DNA of 45,831 nt from Carex sylvatica (Eukaryota; Streptophyta; Magnoliopsida; Poales; Cyperaceae): assembly GCA_964058845.1 (NCBI GenBank), contig CAXKVR010000373.1:1-45831 (forward strand). Direction: 5' to 3'. Both the position numbers and the translations under genes were made by a program. The notes under the pieces were generated by a model, which worked only from the letters and a program-made list of their open reading frames with translations, was not told the DNA's origin and ran no database searches. Below, piece after piece: positions 32,145 through 42,905 of the stretch (its first letter is position 1; each line of letters starts with the position of its first letter).

Positions 32145-32171
32145 TTTTTTTTTTTTTTTTTTTTTTTTTTT
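32145..32171. repeat. 27-base poly(T) tract
   Basis: An uninterrupted T run. The paralogous place near 20300 reads 'gcctttttgtg', so the run expanded after duplication. Confidence 0.9.
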
Positions 32172-32438
32172 GCATTTATGAATATCATATCAATATAATG
32201 GCTAAGATGATTTTGATGTGTCTTCAAATGTTCAATAACATGAACACGCATGAGAAATAATTAATGCATTATTATTCATAGACATAATGTGATCTTAATT
32301 AATATTCAGTTATTTAAATTTATCATTCTCATTCTCTGTATATATTTCATGAATAAATCGAATATAACGAAAGTAAAAATTAGTGATATTGAATTCGTTT
32401 ATAATTATTTTGTTATTACTTGCAAAATACAATACTTT

Positions 32439-32441
<3 letters not shown>

Positions 32442-32470
<29 letters not shown>
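32442..32470. repeat. (AT)n microsatellite
   Basis: About 14 AT units within AT-rich duplicated DNA. Confidence 0.95.
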
Positions 32471-32474
<4 letters not shown>

Positions 32475-33277
32475 TATATATTTATGGTGTATAACACAAA
32501 TAAAAAGTGGGGACACAGATGTTCTCTATTTTTTTAAGAGAACATTGAATCCTGTCTTATTAATAGGTACTTATTTTGTATAAGATACAGTCAATTAATG
32601 AAGACAAAAACTTCAAATATATTCAATAAATCTTCTCCGAAGCTATGTAACATGATATAATGAAAATTTAGGAAAACTAGTTTAAGAGAAGAATTTTTTT
32701 TCTTTAATACCACCAAGCGAATACAAAAATAAATTTTATCCATATCTTCAGAGTTTTTTTTTCTTATTAAAAACCTGTCTTTTGTTCCAATTAAGAGACC
32801 TGAGCATGATAAGCTGAGTTTTAATTCATGTTTGAAGTTATTTTTGTTGTACAATTTTTCTAAAAGTGCACAACACAATATGATTCAAATTTGATTGGAA
32901 CATTACATGAGTTGTGTAGAATTTAGTTAGATTAATGGATTGATTACTTAACCGAGGGGCATTTTGAAATCCAAAAAAAACAAAAACAAAAATTATTAAA
33001 ATGCCCCGAAAAATTCCAGTTGTGAGGGGGTTACTTCAGTGATATTTTGAAATAATATGGGTAGGCCAGGGTGCATAAATATTTAAATATTGAAGGTAGA
33101 TGTGATATTTCTCGTTTCTAATGGTGTTATCCAAATCGTGTTGTTTTGTGGGGACAAAAGTAAATTTCAGGTTGCAAGGAAGCACCAGTATTTCCCCATT
33201 TATTTGCACGTAAAATTCTCCTGTATAATTTGTTGGGTTGTTTATTCTTTCTTTTTTTTTCTTTTTTTTGGGGTGGG
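32471..33277. other. Intergenic with duplicated block B, copy 2
   Basis: 32810-33000 matches 11280-11460. The remainder (33000-33277) is unrecognised and has only short, unsupported open frames. It resembles transcribed 3' untranslated sequence in composition, but nothing specific supports that. Confidence 0.45.
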
Positions 33278-33440
33278 AATTTGGGTCTAGTTGGTGTTTG
33301 AAGAATTTCAAGGCGTGAAACAATTGGCGCTGTGATAAAGTGATAGAGAATTTGGATCTAGTTGTTGTTTGAAGAATTTCAAAGCATGAAAGAATTGCCG
33401 TTGTGATAAAGTGATAGAGAATTTGGGTCTAGTTGGGTTG
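33278..33440. repeat. 71-bp tandem repeat, about 2.3 copies
   Basis: Units start at 33278, 33349 and 33420 (partial), each beginning 'aatttggRtctagttg' and containing 'gtttgaagaatttcaa' and 'gtgataaagtgatagag'. Units differ at about seven positions. Confidence 0.9.
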
Positions 33441-33539
33441 AGTTTTGTTCCTCTTGAGTGGTGTTTAGTTGAAATAGCTTGTGTTATTGTGAATCTCCGT
33501 AACTGGACTGTAACATTTATGTAAGAGGATGTCCATTCA

Positions 33540-34680
33540 ATATATATATCCACATGATAGTTGGAAAAGAAAAATGCTGGTTTTCATTAGGAAATCGGTC
33601 GGGTTCGGAAACCTGCTTCATTTTTGGTGATATGGATAGATCCTGATATCCGTTCTGTTTGCTATTCTTTATCCGAATCATATAATTTTTACGTAATTGA
33701 ATTTGAATTTGTTATCTCTATTTAATAAATATCCAATTAAATTCAGATCCGAAAATTATAATAAATGTAATAAAAAAAGGGGAATTTCATGTATACCCCT
33801 CAAAAACTTCAATATTATGTATTTTCCCCTCTAAATTTTAAAATTACGTATTTCTCCTCTAAACTTCAAAAACTCATATATTTACCCATTTTATTGTCTT
33901 TTATATTAAAACTAATTCTAAATTTATAAAATACTTATTTTACCCTTCACTAAAGGTATGAAATGCCCATTGAACTAAAATTTAAATTTGAAGGGTTCCT
34001 ATACCGTCCGATCCGCGCGCGTCGCAATAAGATTAGTGCGTGTTCGCTTCAAGATTCGTGCTAATCTAGACTGCATGAATCTCAAAGCAATTTTGATCCA
34101 CATTCATCACATTAAAATCTGTGCACATTACTTCAATATTCGTGTATGTTCACTTCAAGATTTGTTTTGATCTAACGCGCACGTATCTTAATGCAATTCG
34201 GACGGTAGAGGAACCTTCAAATTCAAATTGGGAGTCAGATGGGCATTTTATGCTTTTTAATAAAAGGGTAATATAGGTATTTTATAAATTTAGAATGTGT
34301 TTTAATATAAAATAAAATAAAATGGGTAAATATGTGTGTTTTTGAAGATTAGAGGGGCAAATATGTAATTTCAAAATTTAGAGGGAGAAATACGTAATAT
34401 TGAAGTTTTTGAGGGGTATATGTGAAATTCATCCCTAAAAAAAGTAGCTCCTTGAATTATTAAAAAGATAATATTACAATAATGGATAGATGACCGTGCA
34501 ATCCAAAAAAATTAATAAATTTGGTTGATAATGCCCACAACTTTTGTAAATGGAGCATCAACAAACTTAAATCATTATCTTCCAACTTTTCCTTACCAAT
34601 TTGGTTGATGATGCCTATATCCATTTAAAATAAAGTTTGTTAATGATAATAAAGACGAAGTTCAAATACCTATTTTATGT
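33540..34680. repeat. Segmental-duplication block A, copy 3 (inverted, split by a MITE)
   Basis: Reverse complement of 21813-22300, in two halves (33540-33779 and 34436-34680) separated by the 656-bp MITE. Diagnostic strings include 'ttggttgatgatgcct' and 'gttaatgataataaagac' as complements of the 5' part of copy 2. Confidence 0.8.
33780..34435. mobile_element. MULE-type MITE, 656 bp, with 9-bp target duplication
   Basis: The terminal inverted repeats span roughly 240 bp each: GGGAATTTCATGTATACCCC plus 'tcaaaaacttcaatatta' on the left, and the complement ending 'gaggggtatatgtgaaattc' plus 'atccc' on the right. The target duplication TAAAAAAAG lies at 33771-33779 and 34436-34444. The unoccupied site is visible in the two paralogous blocks (near 130 and near 22015). 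A GC-rich centre (CCGATCCGCGCGCGTCG) separates the arms. No transposase. Confidence 0.9.
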
Positions 34681-34871
34681 TCAGTCGGAATACTTGCAAT
34701 TATTTTATTATTTATTTCAAAAATCATCTTGGAACTCAAGACATAACAGGTATAGAATATATATCAGAAAAAAAATCAGTAGACTAAGAAGAATTTGAAA
34801 CTTTTCTTTTAATCTAAACTAAAGGGGTGTACTATATAGAAGATTTAATAGATGTATGTCCAAAACTCTAA

Positions 34872-35194
34872 GGGTACGTTTGGATGCATTGAGAATAGCG
34901 AGAATAGCGCTGTTTCGATCTATTCAAACATACACAATTACTATTCGGAACAGCGAGAATAGCGTTGTTCTCGCTATTCTCGCTATTCCTACAAAAAGTA
35001 GGAATACCAATTGGTGCTTTTTCAAATGTTCAATTCTTTCATCGCTATTCTAAATATTCAATCCAAACAACATTTTTGCTATTCCGAATAGCACCAAATC
35101 AACACTATTCTCACACTTCCAAAAATTACTATTCTCATCTACTATTCTCAAATAGTAGCTATTATAACTATTCTAGAGTGCATCCAAACGTACC
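34872..35194. mobile_element. Tourist/PIF-Harbinger-type MITE, 323 bp
   Basis: The terminal inverted repeats are perfect over at least 15 bp (GGTACGTTTGGATGCA and its complement). They are flanked by the 3-bp duplication TAA at 34869-34871 and 35195-35197. The interior has repeated GAGAATAGCG motifs in both orientations, giving a second small palindrome near 34960. Confidence 0.9.
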
Positions 35195-35197
35195 TAA

Positions 35198-36616
35198 AGG
35201 ACTGTACTATAGAGAAGAACAGTAGAGAAGTCACACTCACAAGAATATTTTCTCTTCCTTTTAATTCAATTTTTATTGATCTTTGTAAAATAAATTAATA
35301 AGGGCTTTCTCTGGGCTAATATGAAAGATGAGTAAGTATTATGTGGGCCATGATGGACACCTATATATTGGGTTGCTCTCAGTAGGCTTCATCACTTAAT
35401 TAATTAGCTGTGTCTAATTTAAAGGGCTGTATCGTTGACATCATGATCCATAACTTTTTTGAATTCTTTTTTGTGTTGTTTTGCTTATATAACATTTTAG
35501 AATCAATTAGATGGAGGAGAAATATATATATAACTGTTTTAAACATTTTTGAATTTTGTTTAAAAATAGTAGTCCCCTTTTAAAATTTTGATTTGACAGT
35601 TTAAGAAATTAAAAGGCCTCTTTGAGAAGTACAACATATTTATGCAAAAATAATTCGTTATTTTATTCCATTTTTCTACGCTTAGTTCATAACCAATAAA
35701 ATAGAACCTAGTATGATCGGCAACCTTTGAGGATTAGATTATTTACTTGTTGTGATTATTTTATTCCAATTTCATTGTTGTGATTGTTCTATGTTGACAC
35801 TGTATGATAGGCAACCTTGCTCTAAATTGTGTAATATCTATCGTGACAGGGTTGTTCTAAAAAAAAAATGTAGAACTAGTACAGCCAAAACGACAAACTT
35901 AGTCATTATAACTTAGAAGTGAGATCGACAATCCAATAGACACCATTCAAAGAGACTAAATTATAAGTTGTTAGCAATCTCAAATGTAGATTGCTGAAGT
36001 GCTGCTTAATCATTCATTTTATATCTAGAAAAGAGAAAAAATGCATTATCAGAAAGTTGAGAAAAGAAAAAAAAATAGTAGAGATCCAAATAACGAATTA
36101 TTTTTTTTTTTACTAATACGAAAATTTACCATGGGCTTGCTTAATCATTCTTTAAGAAGAGAATATTAGAAGAAAAAGAAAAAGAGTGTAGAAAAAAAAT
36201 ACAAAATCAATCAAAATGAGTCCTCACAAGCAAATAATTTTTTTTTTCAGTTATTACAAATCATATAATAAATCGAATAGTAAATTTATTTCTATCGAGA
36301 GTCTTGACTCCTAAATGTTCCCTGTGATCTAAAGGAAGTCACCATCAAAAATCCTGCAAAAAATTGGACAAGATCATGTTTAGCAGCAACAAACATGCAA
36401 CATAAACTTGAAATGCTCACAAATCCTACCAACGCTTATGATACGGCAAGTAAAAAACTTCAGTGGTTAAAAATTTAAATAATAATAAAATTACGAACCT
36501 GATTTGATTTATGGCTTCCCCCAAATTTTTTTTTCTTACTACTCTAATAAATTAGAATTAAATCATTACTACCCAATTAATTGGATTTAAGATTCCACCA
36601 CGAACGCATACCCAGT
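35198..36616. other. Intergenic, no gene seen
   Basis: 35290-35420 carries the 'gggctttctctgggct ... gttgctctcagtaggct' block of the peptide-gene units. From there to 36616 the DNA is AT-rich with several poly(A)/poly(T) runs and no open frame above 60 codons that I can support. Confidence 0.55.
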
Positions 36617-37430
36617 GTCACTATTACAGAAAAAGGATTGCACACGGACATAAACAGAGGAGCTACACAAATTTTCTGCCATGTGGAGTGTGACGGTACA
36701 TAAATCCCTGAATAAATACACACGAATATTTACCTGTGTGCAATTATTGAGAGCTACACGGATTATTACATAAACAGTAGTGTATGATTACTCTGTCTAC
36801 ATGGACGTTTAACTTAATATCCGTGTACAATTACTATTTATACACATATTATTACATAAATAACCGTGTACAATTTCTGGAGAACTACACAGAGTTTTAC
36901 ATAAACGTCTGTGTACGATCACTCTTTCTACTCGTATGTCTAGCTAAATATCCGTGTAAAATAACTATTTCTACACAGATTATTACATAAACAGTCGTGT
37001 AGCTCTCTTATATTTTTATTTGTTCTTTAAATACCTTTCTACACAGACTTTGGTTAAATATCCGTGTATAATGGTCCTATTTTTTTTTCAATTTTTTATT
37101 TTTTTTGGCAAGCCTCCAGTTTGCTAGCCATTTAAAAATCAGAATTTTCAAAATCAGATCAATTCCATAATAGAGAATTTTCAAAATCAGAATACCAAAA
37201 CACCTAAACAAAATTATATCAAACTATACAAAATTATACAAAATTCATGTACACTAAATTATACAAAATTATTCAAATCCATATTGTGGTTTATAAAATT
37301 CATGTTGAAACCACCTTGCCCACATATATACATCTAAAATAATCTATCTGCTCCTTGGAGTAACTCATTTGCTTTGATGTATACTACAAAAATTCAAAAT
37401 ATATAAATTACAAAAATACAATATAGCAAC

Positions 37431-37957
37431 TAGGGCTGTCAAAAAAGCTCGCAACTCGTGGCTCGGCTCTAGCTCGCTCGCTAACAGCTCGCTCGGTAGT
37501 AGACCGAGCTGTTAACGAGCCAGCTCGGTTCTGGCTCGGGCCAAAATAAACGAGCTGAGCCAAGGGTCAGCTCGGCTCGTTAAGCTATATTGGATTTAGG
37601 GTTTAACCCCGTATAATTTTAAGTCTAGTTCTATTTTCAAAGGCATAATTATGCAAAATTGATGTATTTTTGGTCTGGAAAGAAAGGATATGGGCTTTAG
37701 TTGCTTGAAGATGTGCCTGCTAGACGATTTCTTAATTTTTTTAAATAGGCTTTCTTATTTTAATATTTTTTAATTTATATAATAGTAGTTCAATAAAGCC
37801 CAACGAGCCAGCTCGTCAGCTCGCTAGCTAGCTCGGGCTGGCTTGTCACGAGCTAGCCAGGAGTTTTTGGCTCGGGTGACCTAAGTCCAACTCGCTCGGT
37901 CCAGGCTCGGGCCAAAATAAACGAGCCGAGCTAAGGCCCAGCTCGTTTACACCCCTA
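37431..37957. mobile_element. hAT-like MITE, 527 bp, with 8-bp target duplication
   Basis: Terminal TAGGGCTGT at the left and the complement of TAGGGGTGT at the right (ends ACACCCCTA). The perfect 8-bp duplication ATAGCAAC is at 37423-37430 and 37958-37965, as for hAT elements. Subterminal regions are packed with GGCTCG/AGCTCG in both orientations. No transposase. It is nested in the CACTA remnant. Confidence 0.92.
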
Positions 37958-38121
37958 ATAGCAACTACATCTCTGTTTTGATTTATAAAAATAAATATTG
38001 TAATTATAACAATACAACTAATAAAATAAATTTAGTAGAATAAACTATTAGAGGAAATCAATATTAATTCTATGGACAAGTCAAGGCAAACATATGAATA
38101 CAATTAATATGAATTACATAC

Positions 38122-38937
38122 CGGCGATTGTGGAAATTTGAATTGAATTATTTCGACAAAATGAAACATATAAATTATCGTGTAATAACCGCATTCTCAA
38201 CCGTCCTCCTGTTGCAGGCACTGAAATTTATATTTAGCGGCCTATGTTAGAATGACAATAATTTTTTGAACAAAATATGAAATTATAAAATTATAGTGTG
38301 CTCACCGTCAACCACTTCCAATTCAATCTATTTTTCTGCTTGCTCATACTTTGCAATCCTCTCTCTTGAATATATTTCAAAAAAGTCCTTACAAAATTAA
38401 GTGACTGTAAGTAACAATTCCACAATTTGTTATAATTGAAAAAAAATTAAACCAAGTGAATTATTATTGCTTACTTTGATACTAAAGGGACAATTGTTTT
38501 GGACTTATGAGGAGAGATGTTTCCTTTGAGTTGTGAAGAATCCATGATAACAACCACATTTTCAAGTGGCACAATCACAATCAAACACCAGTGGCCCCTG
38601 TGGGAGGAGAAGAATTGTAGTACTTAAGCATATAATAGTGACATGTATATTTTAGCATATAATAGTGACACAAGTGTTTGCTATGGTTCATGGTGTGATT
38701 TTATTTTTATATATTTCACTTTTATTTCCTTTTTCTAATTCTTTAATTGAAATATAAAAAATACATAAGTAATACATAAATTAAGGTTAGAACTTAGAAG
38801 TAACATACGATTGGTGGTATGGCAAGAGAATAAATTTCTTGCAATCCGCACGAGCTTAATGCATCGCTTCACACATGCACTGGACAGACTCATCCCTATA
38901 AAATTCCATTGCCGTAGCATTAAGTCTGCCGGGGTCC
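38122..38937 (-). pseudogene. CACTA-associated Ulp1-like (C48) protease, four exons, two stops
   Basis: The minus-strand exons are about 38937-38809 (donor GTATGT), 38597-38475 (acceptor CCCACAG, donor GTAAGC), 38387-38306 (donor GTGAGC) and 38220-38122 (acceptor TTTCAG, donor GTATGT); the phases fit throughout. The protein reads Lys-Lys-Phe-Ile-Leu-Leu-Pro-Tyr-His, then Gly-His-Trp-Cys-Leu-Ile-Val-Ile (catalytic His), Val-Val-Ile-Met-Asp-Ser (catalytic Asp), Leu-Asn-Trp-Lys-Trp-Leu and Leu-Gln-Gln-Glu-Asp-Gly-x-Glu-Cys-Gly-Tyr-Tyr (Gln and nucleophile Cys). This is the order of SUMO-protease-like C48 peptidases carried by plant CACTA transposons. A TAA in the first exon (after Ala-Met-His) and a TGA just before the catalytic Glu-Cys-Gly disable it. 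The N-terminal exons are not found. Confidence 0.85.
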
Positions 38938-39114
38938 TTTTTCTACACGGATAATTTTGCTAGCTAGTATTTCTATGTTTTCAGATAGCAAAACAGAGAA
39001 TTTTCAAAACTGAGTAAGCACAATATGAAAATATCAATTGCTATTAATAAAATGAAAAGTGCCAGTAGGGTTTACAAAGGGTAATATGAAAATGTATGTT
39101 TTAAATCATGTCAG

Positions 39115-39369
39115 AATTTTCCTTATTCTCCTCTCTTGCTAAGGTGTTTAGCTTAGTATTATCAGCAGATGGACATAAGACTTTACCTTAATCAGACATG
39201 CAAGGAACTAACCAAAAGACTACTTAGGTTAATGTAACACTTTACCTTAATAAGACTTTTATTTAGTTACATTAACCTAAGTAGTCTTTTGGTTAAATCC
39301 TCTTGCATGTCCATCTGCTGATAAGACTAAACCAAACACTTTATTTCAAGAGAGGAGCAATACAAATTA
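39115..39369. repeat. Long inverted repeat / hairpin
   Basis: The inner arms 39210-39238 and 39266-39294 are perfect 29-bp complements with a 27-base loop. Outer arms 39159-39176 and 39307-39324 are perfect over 18 bp. Imperfect pairing extends to about 39115 and 39369. The left arm has an unpaired 20-base bulge whose sequence ('actttaccttaat') also appears in the loop. A paralogous stretch at about 40115-40165 has only the left outer arm. It could be a foldback element or a young small-RNA hairpin. Confidence 0.85.
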
Positions 39370-40752
39370 ACTTCCAATATCTCAGATCCGGCCTCCTTGT
39401 GCGTTAAAATCAGACTAATTAATTGGAGAAATGAAGCAATTCACATGGAAATTCAAAATGTAGGTTATCAATTATATAGGACCGCTCATCTGCATATATG
39501 AGCTCCAAAAACAGTAGCTTATCTTGATAGATTTGAGATCCAAAATAATTGATAAACCTAAATCTTCACCCAATTTTTAACTGTGGGAGGGAGAGTATTA
39601 ATTGATCAAAACGACACTGAAGGAGAAGGCTTTTATATACATCAAAACCCTAAAATAACATTTATACACAGCTCTTTATTAAACGTCCGTGTATCTCAAG
39701 GCTTTCTACACTGTTATTTAAACATAAAATTGTGTACAATTTCTACCTTTCTACCTTTCTACACAACTCTTTATTAAACATTCGTGTAGCTCTCTCAAGC
39801 TTTCTATACTGTTATTTAAACAAACATCCGTGCATAATTTCTACCTTTCAATTTTTTTTTGGCTAGCCTCAAGTTTTGCTACCCAGTATTTCTATATTTT
39901 CAGAACAGAGAATTTTCAAAACAGTTTTGCTAGCCAGTATTTCTATGTTTGCAAAACAACGAATTTCCAAAACAGAGTAAGCAAAATATATATGAAAATA
40001 TCAATTGCTATTAATAAAATGAAAAGTGTCAGTAGGGTTTACAGAGGATAATATGAAGATACATGCTTGTATCTTAACATTACCCACTGTAAACCATATT
40101 GGCACTTTTAACTCATGTCAGAATCTTTCTTGTTCTTCTTCTCTTGCGAAGGTGTTTAGTTTAGTATTGAATAAATGAAGCAATTCACATAGGAATTTGA
40201 AATGTAGATTATCAATTATATCAGACTGCTCATCTTCATATATGAGCTCCAAAAACAGTAGCTCATCTTGATAGATTTGAGATCCGAAATAATTGATAAT
40301 CTAAATCTCTACCCAATTGGAGAAATTCATCAATTCACATGAAAATTTGAGATGTAGGTTATCAATTATATATGACCGCTCATCTTCATATATGAGCTCT
40401 AAAAATAATAGCTCATCTTGATAGATTTGCGATCAGAAATAATTGATATACCTAAATCTCCACCCAATTGTTAACTGTGAGAGGGAGTACTCGGAGATCA
40501 AAATCTCAATACAGAGAGAGAGCGTATTGATCAAAACGGTTCTGGAAGAATAATGCCTTTTTTATAAACCAAAACCCTAAAATAACATTTCTACATGACT
40601 CTTTATTAAACGTCCGTATATCTCTCTTAAGGTTTTCTACACTGTTATTTAAACATAAAACCGTGTACAATTTCTACCTTTCTACATGGCTCTTTATTAA
40701 ACGAACGTGTATCTCTCTCAAACATTCTACAATTGGAACACATACCTAGTAT

Positions 40753-42185
40753 TGATGTGGATTTTTATATCTCTTATGCAAGTAATAAATCCTAGTTTAT
40801 ACTCAATTTGATTGCAAGTGTACAACCTAGTCAAGTAGTACTTAGGGATCGTCTCCACAGGGACAAGTCGGAATATCAATTCTAACCTAACGATTTAATT
40901 TAGTAAAAGCGAAGTAAAAAGAATTTAGTTTGTTTAAGAGGTTTGTTTGGTAGTGATTGAACTGAATTAAACTAAAGTCTTAAAGTGAAATTTGGTTTTA
41001 AACAAGTAAGAGAAATTAGGGTTTCTTAGGGTTCCTATCCACTAATGTCATGATTAATTGGTTTGTTAAATTTGATCTTATATTTATGAAGGCACAGTTG
41101 GATGTTGTAGGTACAAAGTGATATCTCTATATTAATACCATCTTCAAATTAGAATAAACGTCACCTCTCAGTACTTGGCTACACTAATCTAAAGTCATTA
41201 AGTTCTTTACTGTCCCAATTTATCTAGAAAGCTATTCGTCACCTCTCGGTACTTGGCACAATTCCCTAAACTATTGGGTGAAGCCCGTATAAGACACGCG
41301 TCACCTTTCGGTACTTAGCCTATCAAATACCCTATTCTTTATGGTCAAGACTTAATATTCAATTTCTCAATTGCAAATACCAAATCCTAAGATTTCATGT
41401 GATTTCGATTAAGTCTTCACAATCAATTAAAATAAAGAATAGATCATAATAAAGAAGAAGAAGATATGAAATAAAACCAACTAAAGCATAACAAAAGTTT
41501 CAATTACAGCCCTAATTAACCTTAGAATAGCTTTTAGCCAATCATGGCTAAAGCACAAATGAAATTAAAAGAGTTCAAAGAGTTCCAAAGGAAAGAAAAA
41601 CAATAAAACCGGTTGATCAATGATCTTCTTTTTCCCCTTCTTTTTCTCCTTTTTCTCCTTTTTCTCCTCTCTTTTCTCTCTTCTTTTCTGTCTAAAAACT
41701 CTCTAAAAATTTCGTCCCCTAACCGTTATATTCTTTTATCCCCCAATTCTAAAATAAATCACTAAAAAAATAGCAAATTCGGGCTCTGAACCGACTTATT
41801 GCGGGCCGCAATGAATGGAGGCAGTTAATTACTTGTCGCGCAGAAACTGTAAAAGTCATTTCGGGCCGCAATGGAAACCATTTCGGGCCGCAATGAATGT
41901 GCAGGAATAAAAGGGGCTCTGACTTGTTTTGTTGCGGGCCGCAATGGAAACCATTTCGGGCCGCAATAACATTGACAGTTGCTCCAATCTTCATGCTGAC
42001 TTGTTACAAATCACCCGTTTTGCTCCGTTAAGCTTCAAACACTTGATTACCTGTAAAATAAACATAACTAGGGCAGTAACTTGAACTTTCGGACATTTTT
42101 ACCTAATTAAACCTAATTTAATCAAAAGTTAGCTTAATTTACATAACTAACCCTAGGTTTCAATAGATACAATTTTGGCTTATCA
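40753..42185. mobile_element. Solo LTR, 1433 bp, with 5-bp target duplication
   Basis: It begins TGATGTGG and ends TTATCA, flanked by AGTAT at 40748-40752 and 42186-42190. No internal retrotransposon sequence remains, which indicates LTR-LTR recombination. The features 'gcaagtgtacaacctagtc', 'agggatcgtctccacaggga' and a long pyrimidine tract (41627-41690) are typical of long plant LTRs, probably Gypsy, though the lineage is an inference. The orientation is not certain. Confidence 0.82.
41805..41966. repeat. Five palindromic GCGGGCCGC-type motifs in the solo LTR
   Basis: Five copies of TTGCGGGCCGCAA or its variant TTTCGGGCCGCAA occur within about 160 bp (near 41808, 41860, 41882, 41935 and 41958). 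Some are linked by 'tggaaaccat'. They are islands of GC in AT-rich DNA. Confidence 0.85.
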
Positions 42186-42190
42186 AGTAT

Positions 42191-42639
42191 GCGGACGGAT
42201 CTCAATCGGAACGCATATCCTTTACGTGAACGGATCGGTGCGTGGATCGGGTATGCGTACCGAAATTAATTTTTAATTTTTTTTTGAATTTTTTACTAAT
42301 CCATCTGCATACCCAGTCCAAGCATGAATTTTTTGTTTTAGTTATGTTATGAATTGTTTGAAATTTTTGACCAAATTTTTTTTCTGTTCTAGTATTTTTC
42401 GTTCTGTGTTGTTTAGAATTATATATACACATAAAATTTGATGAGAAAATTGTAGAAAATAAAACACACTTATTTAACAAATAAAATTGTTGACTACATT
42501 TGAACTAAAAATTACTACAATAAATTATACACACTATCTAAGCAGCATTTTGTACTAAGTCGGTGTACAAATCGCTACAAATTACACGCTCAATTCGCTA
42601 CAATCTGAGCAGTATTTTGTACTTAACAATTTTCTTTTA
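42191..42639. other. Intergenic, possible DNA-element end
   Basis: 42191-42265 has repeated CGGATC/GGATCGG/TATGCG motifs like the ends of TE1 and TE2, and joins the sequence left of the solo LTR (40720-40752). The rest is AT-rich with no gene. Confidence 0.4.
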
Positions 42640-42905
42640 TTAGAATTATGGATTACGAACATCAAACTTAAATATAAATATTTATTAATATCAATCTTTT
42701 GTAATTTATACTTTTTTTTATGTTATTATTGTGAAGTGCTTATTTTTGTTGTAGTTGCGCATCTATTATATATCTGTAGTGATCATCAAATACAAAGTAC
42801 AAATACAAATACAATTGTAGTCCACCAATAAGGTTTGTATCAAATTTCAACGCATTGTCAAATCCTGTTGTTATTTTCTTCAATGATAACAACCTAACTG
42901 AGATC
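42640..42905 (-). repeat. Peptide-gene downstream block, copy 7 (inverted)
   Basis: Reverse complement of about 6315-6590 ('gatattaataaat', 'ctacagatatata', 'tcattgaagaaaataacaa'). No gene stands next to it. Confidence 0.75.

Larger units (their letters stand above)
36617..40740 (-). mobile_element. CACTA (En/Spm) transposon remnant
   Basis: The terminus CACTATTACAGAAAAAGG is at about 36618. Subterminal arrays of a motif around CTACACGGATTATTACATAA and GTGTACAATT fill 36640-37080, and the same kind of motif (TTAAACGTCCGTGTA) recurs at 39655-39840 and 40590-40735. Between them are minus-strand Ulp1-type protease exons (38122-38937), as in autonomous plant CACTA elements. No TNP2 transposase is recognisable. 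The opposite terminus is not found, and internal segments (38950-39090 with 39880-40060; 39420-39590 with 40160-40500) are duplicated. The right limit is approximate. Confidence 0.7.

Noticed and set aside
33036..33553. Overlapping minus-strand frames of 81-95 codons as genes
   Set aside because: They run through the 71-bp tandem repeat and have no family match or gene structure.
36640..37080. Tandem CACGG motifs as a satellite or regulatory array
   Set aside because: They adjoin a CACTA terminus and recur at the other side of the Ulp1 exons, so subterminal repeats explain them better.
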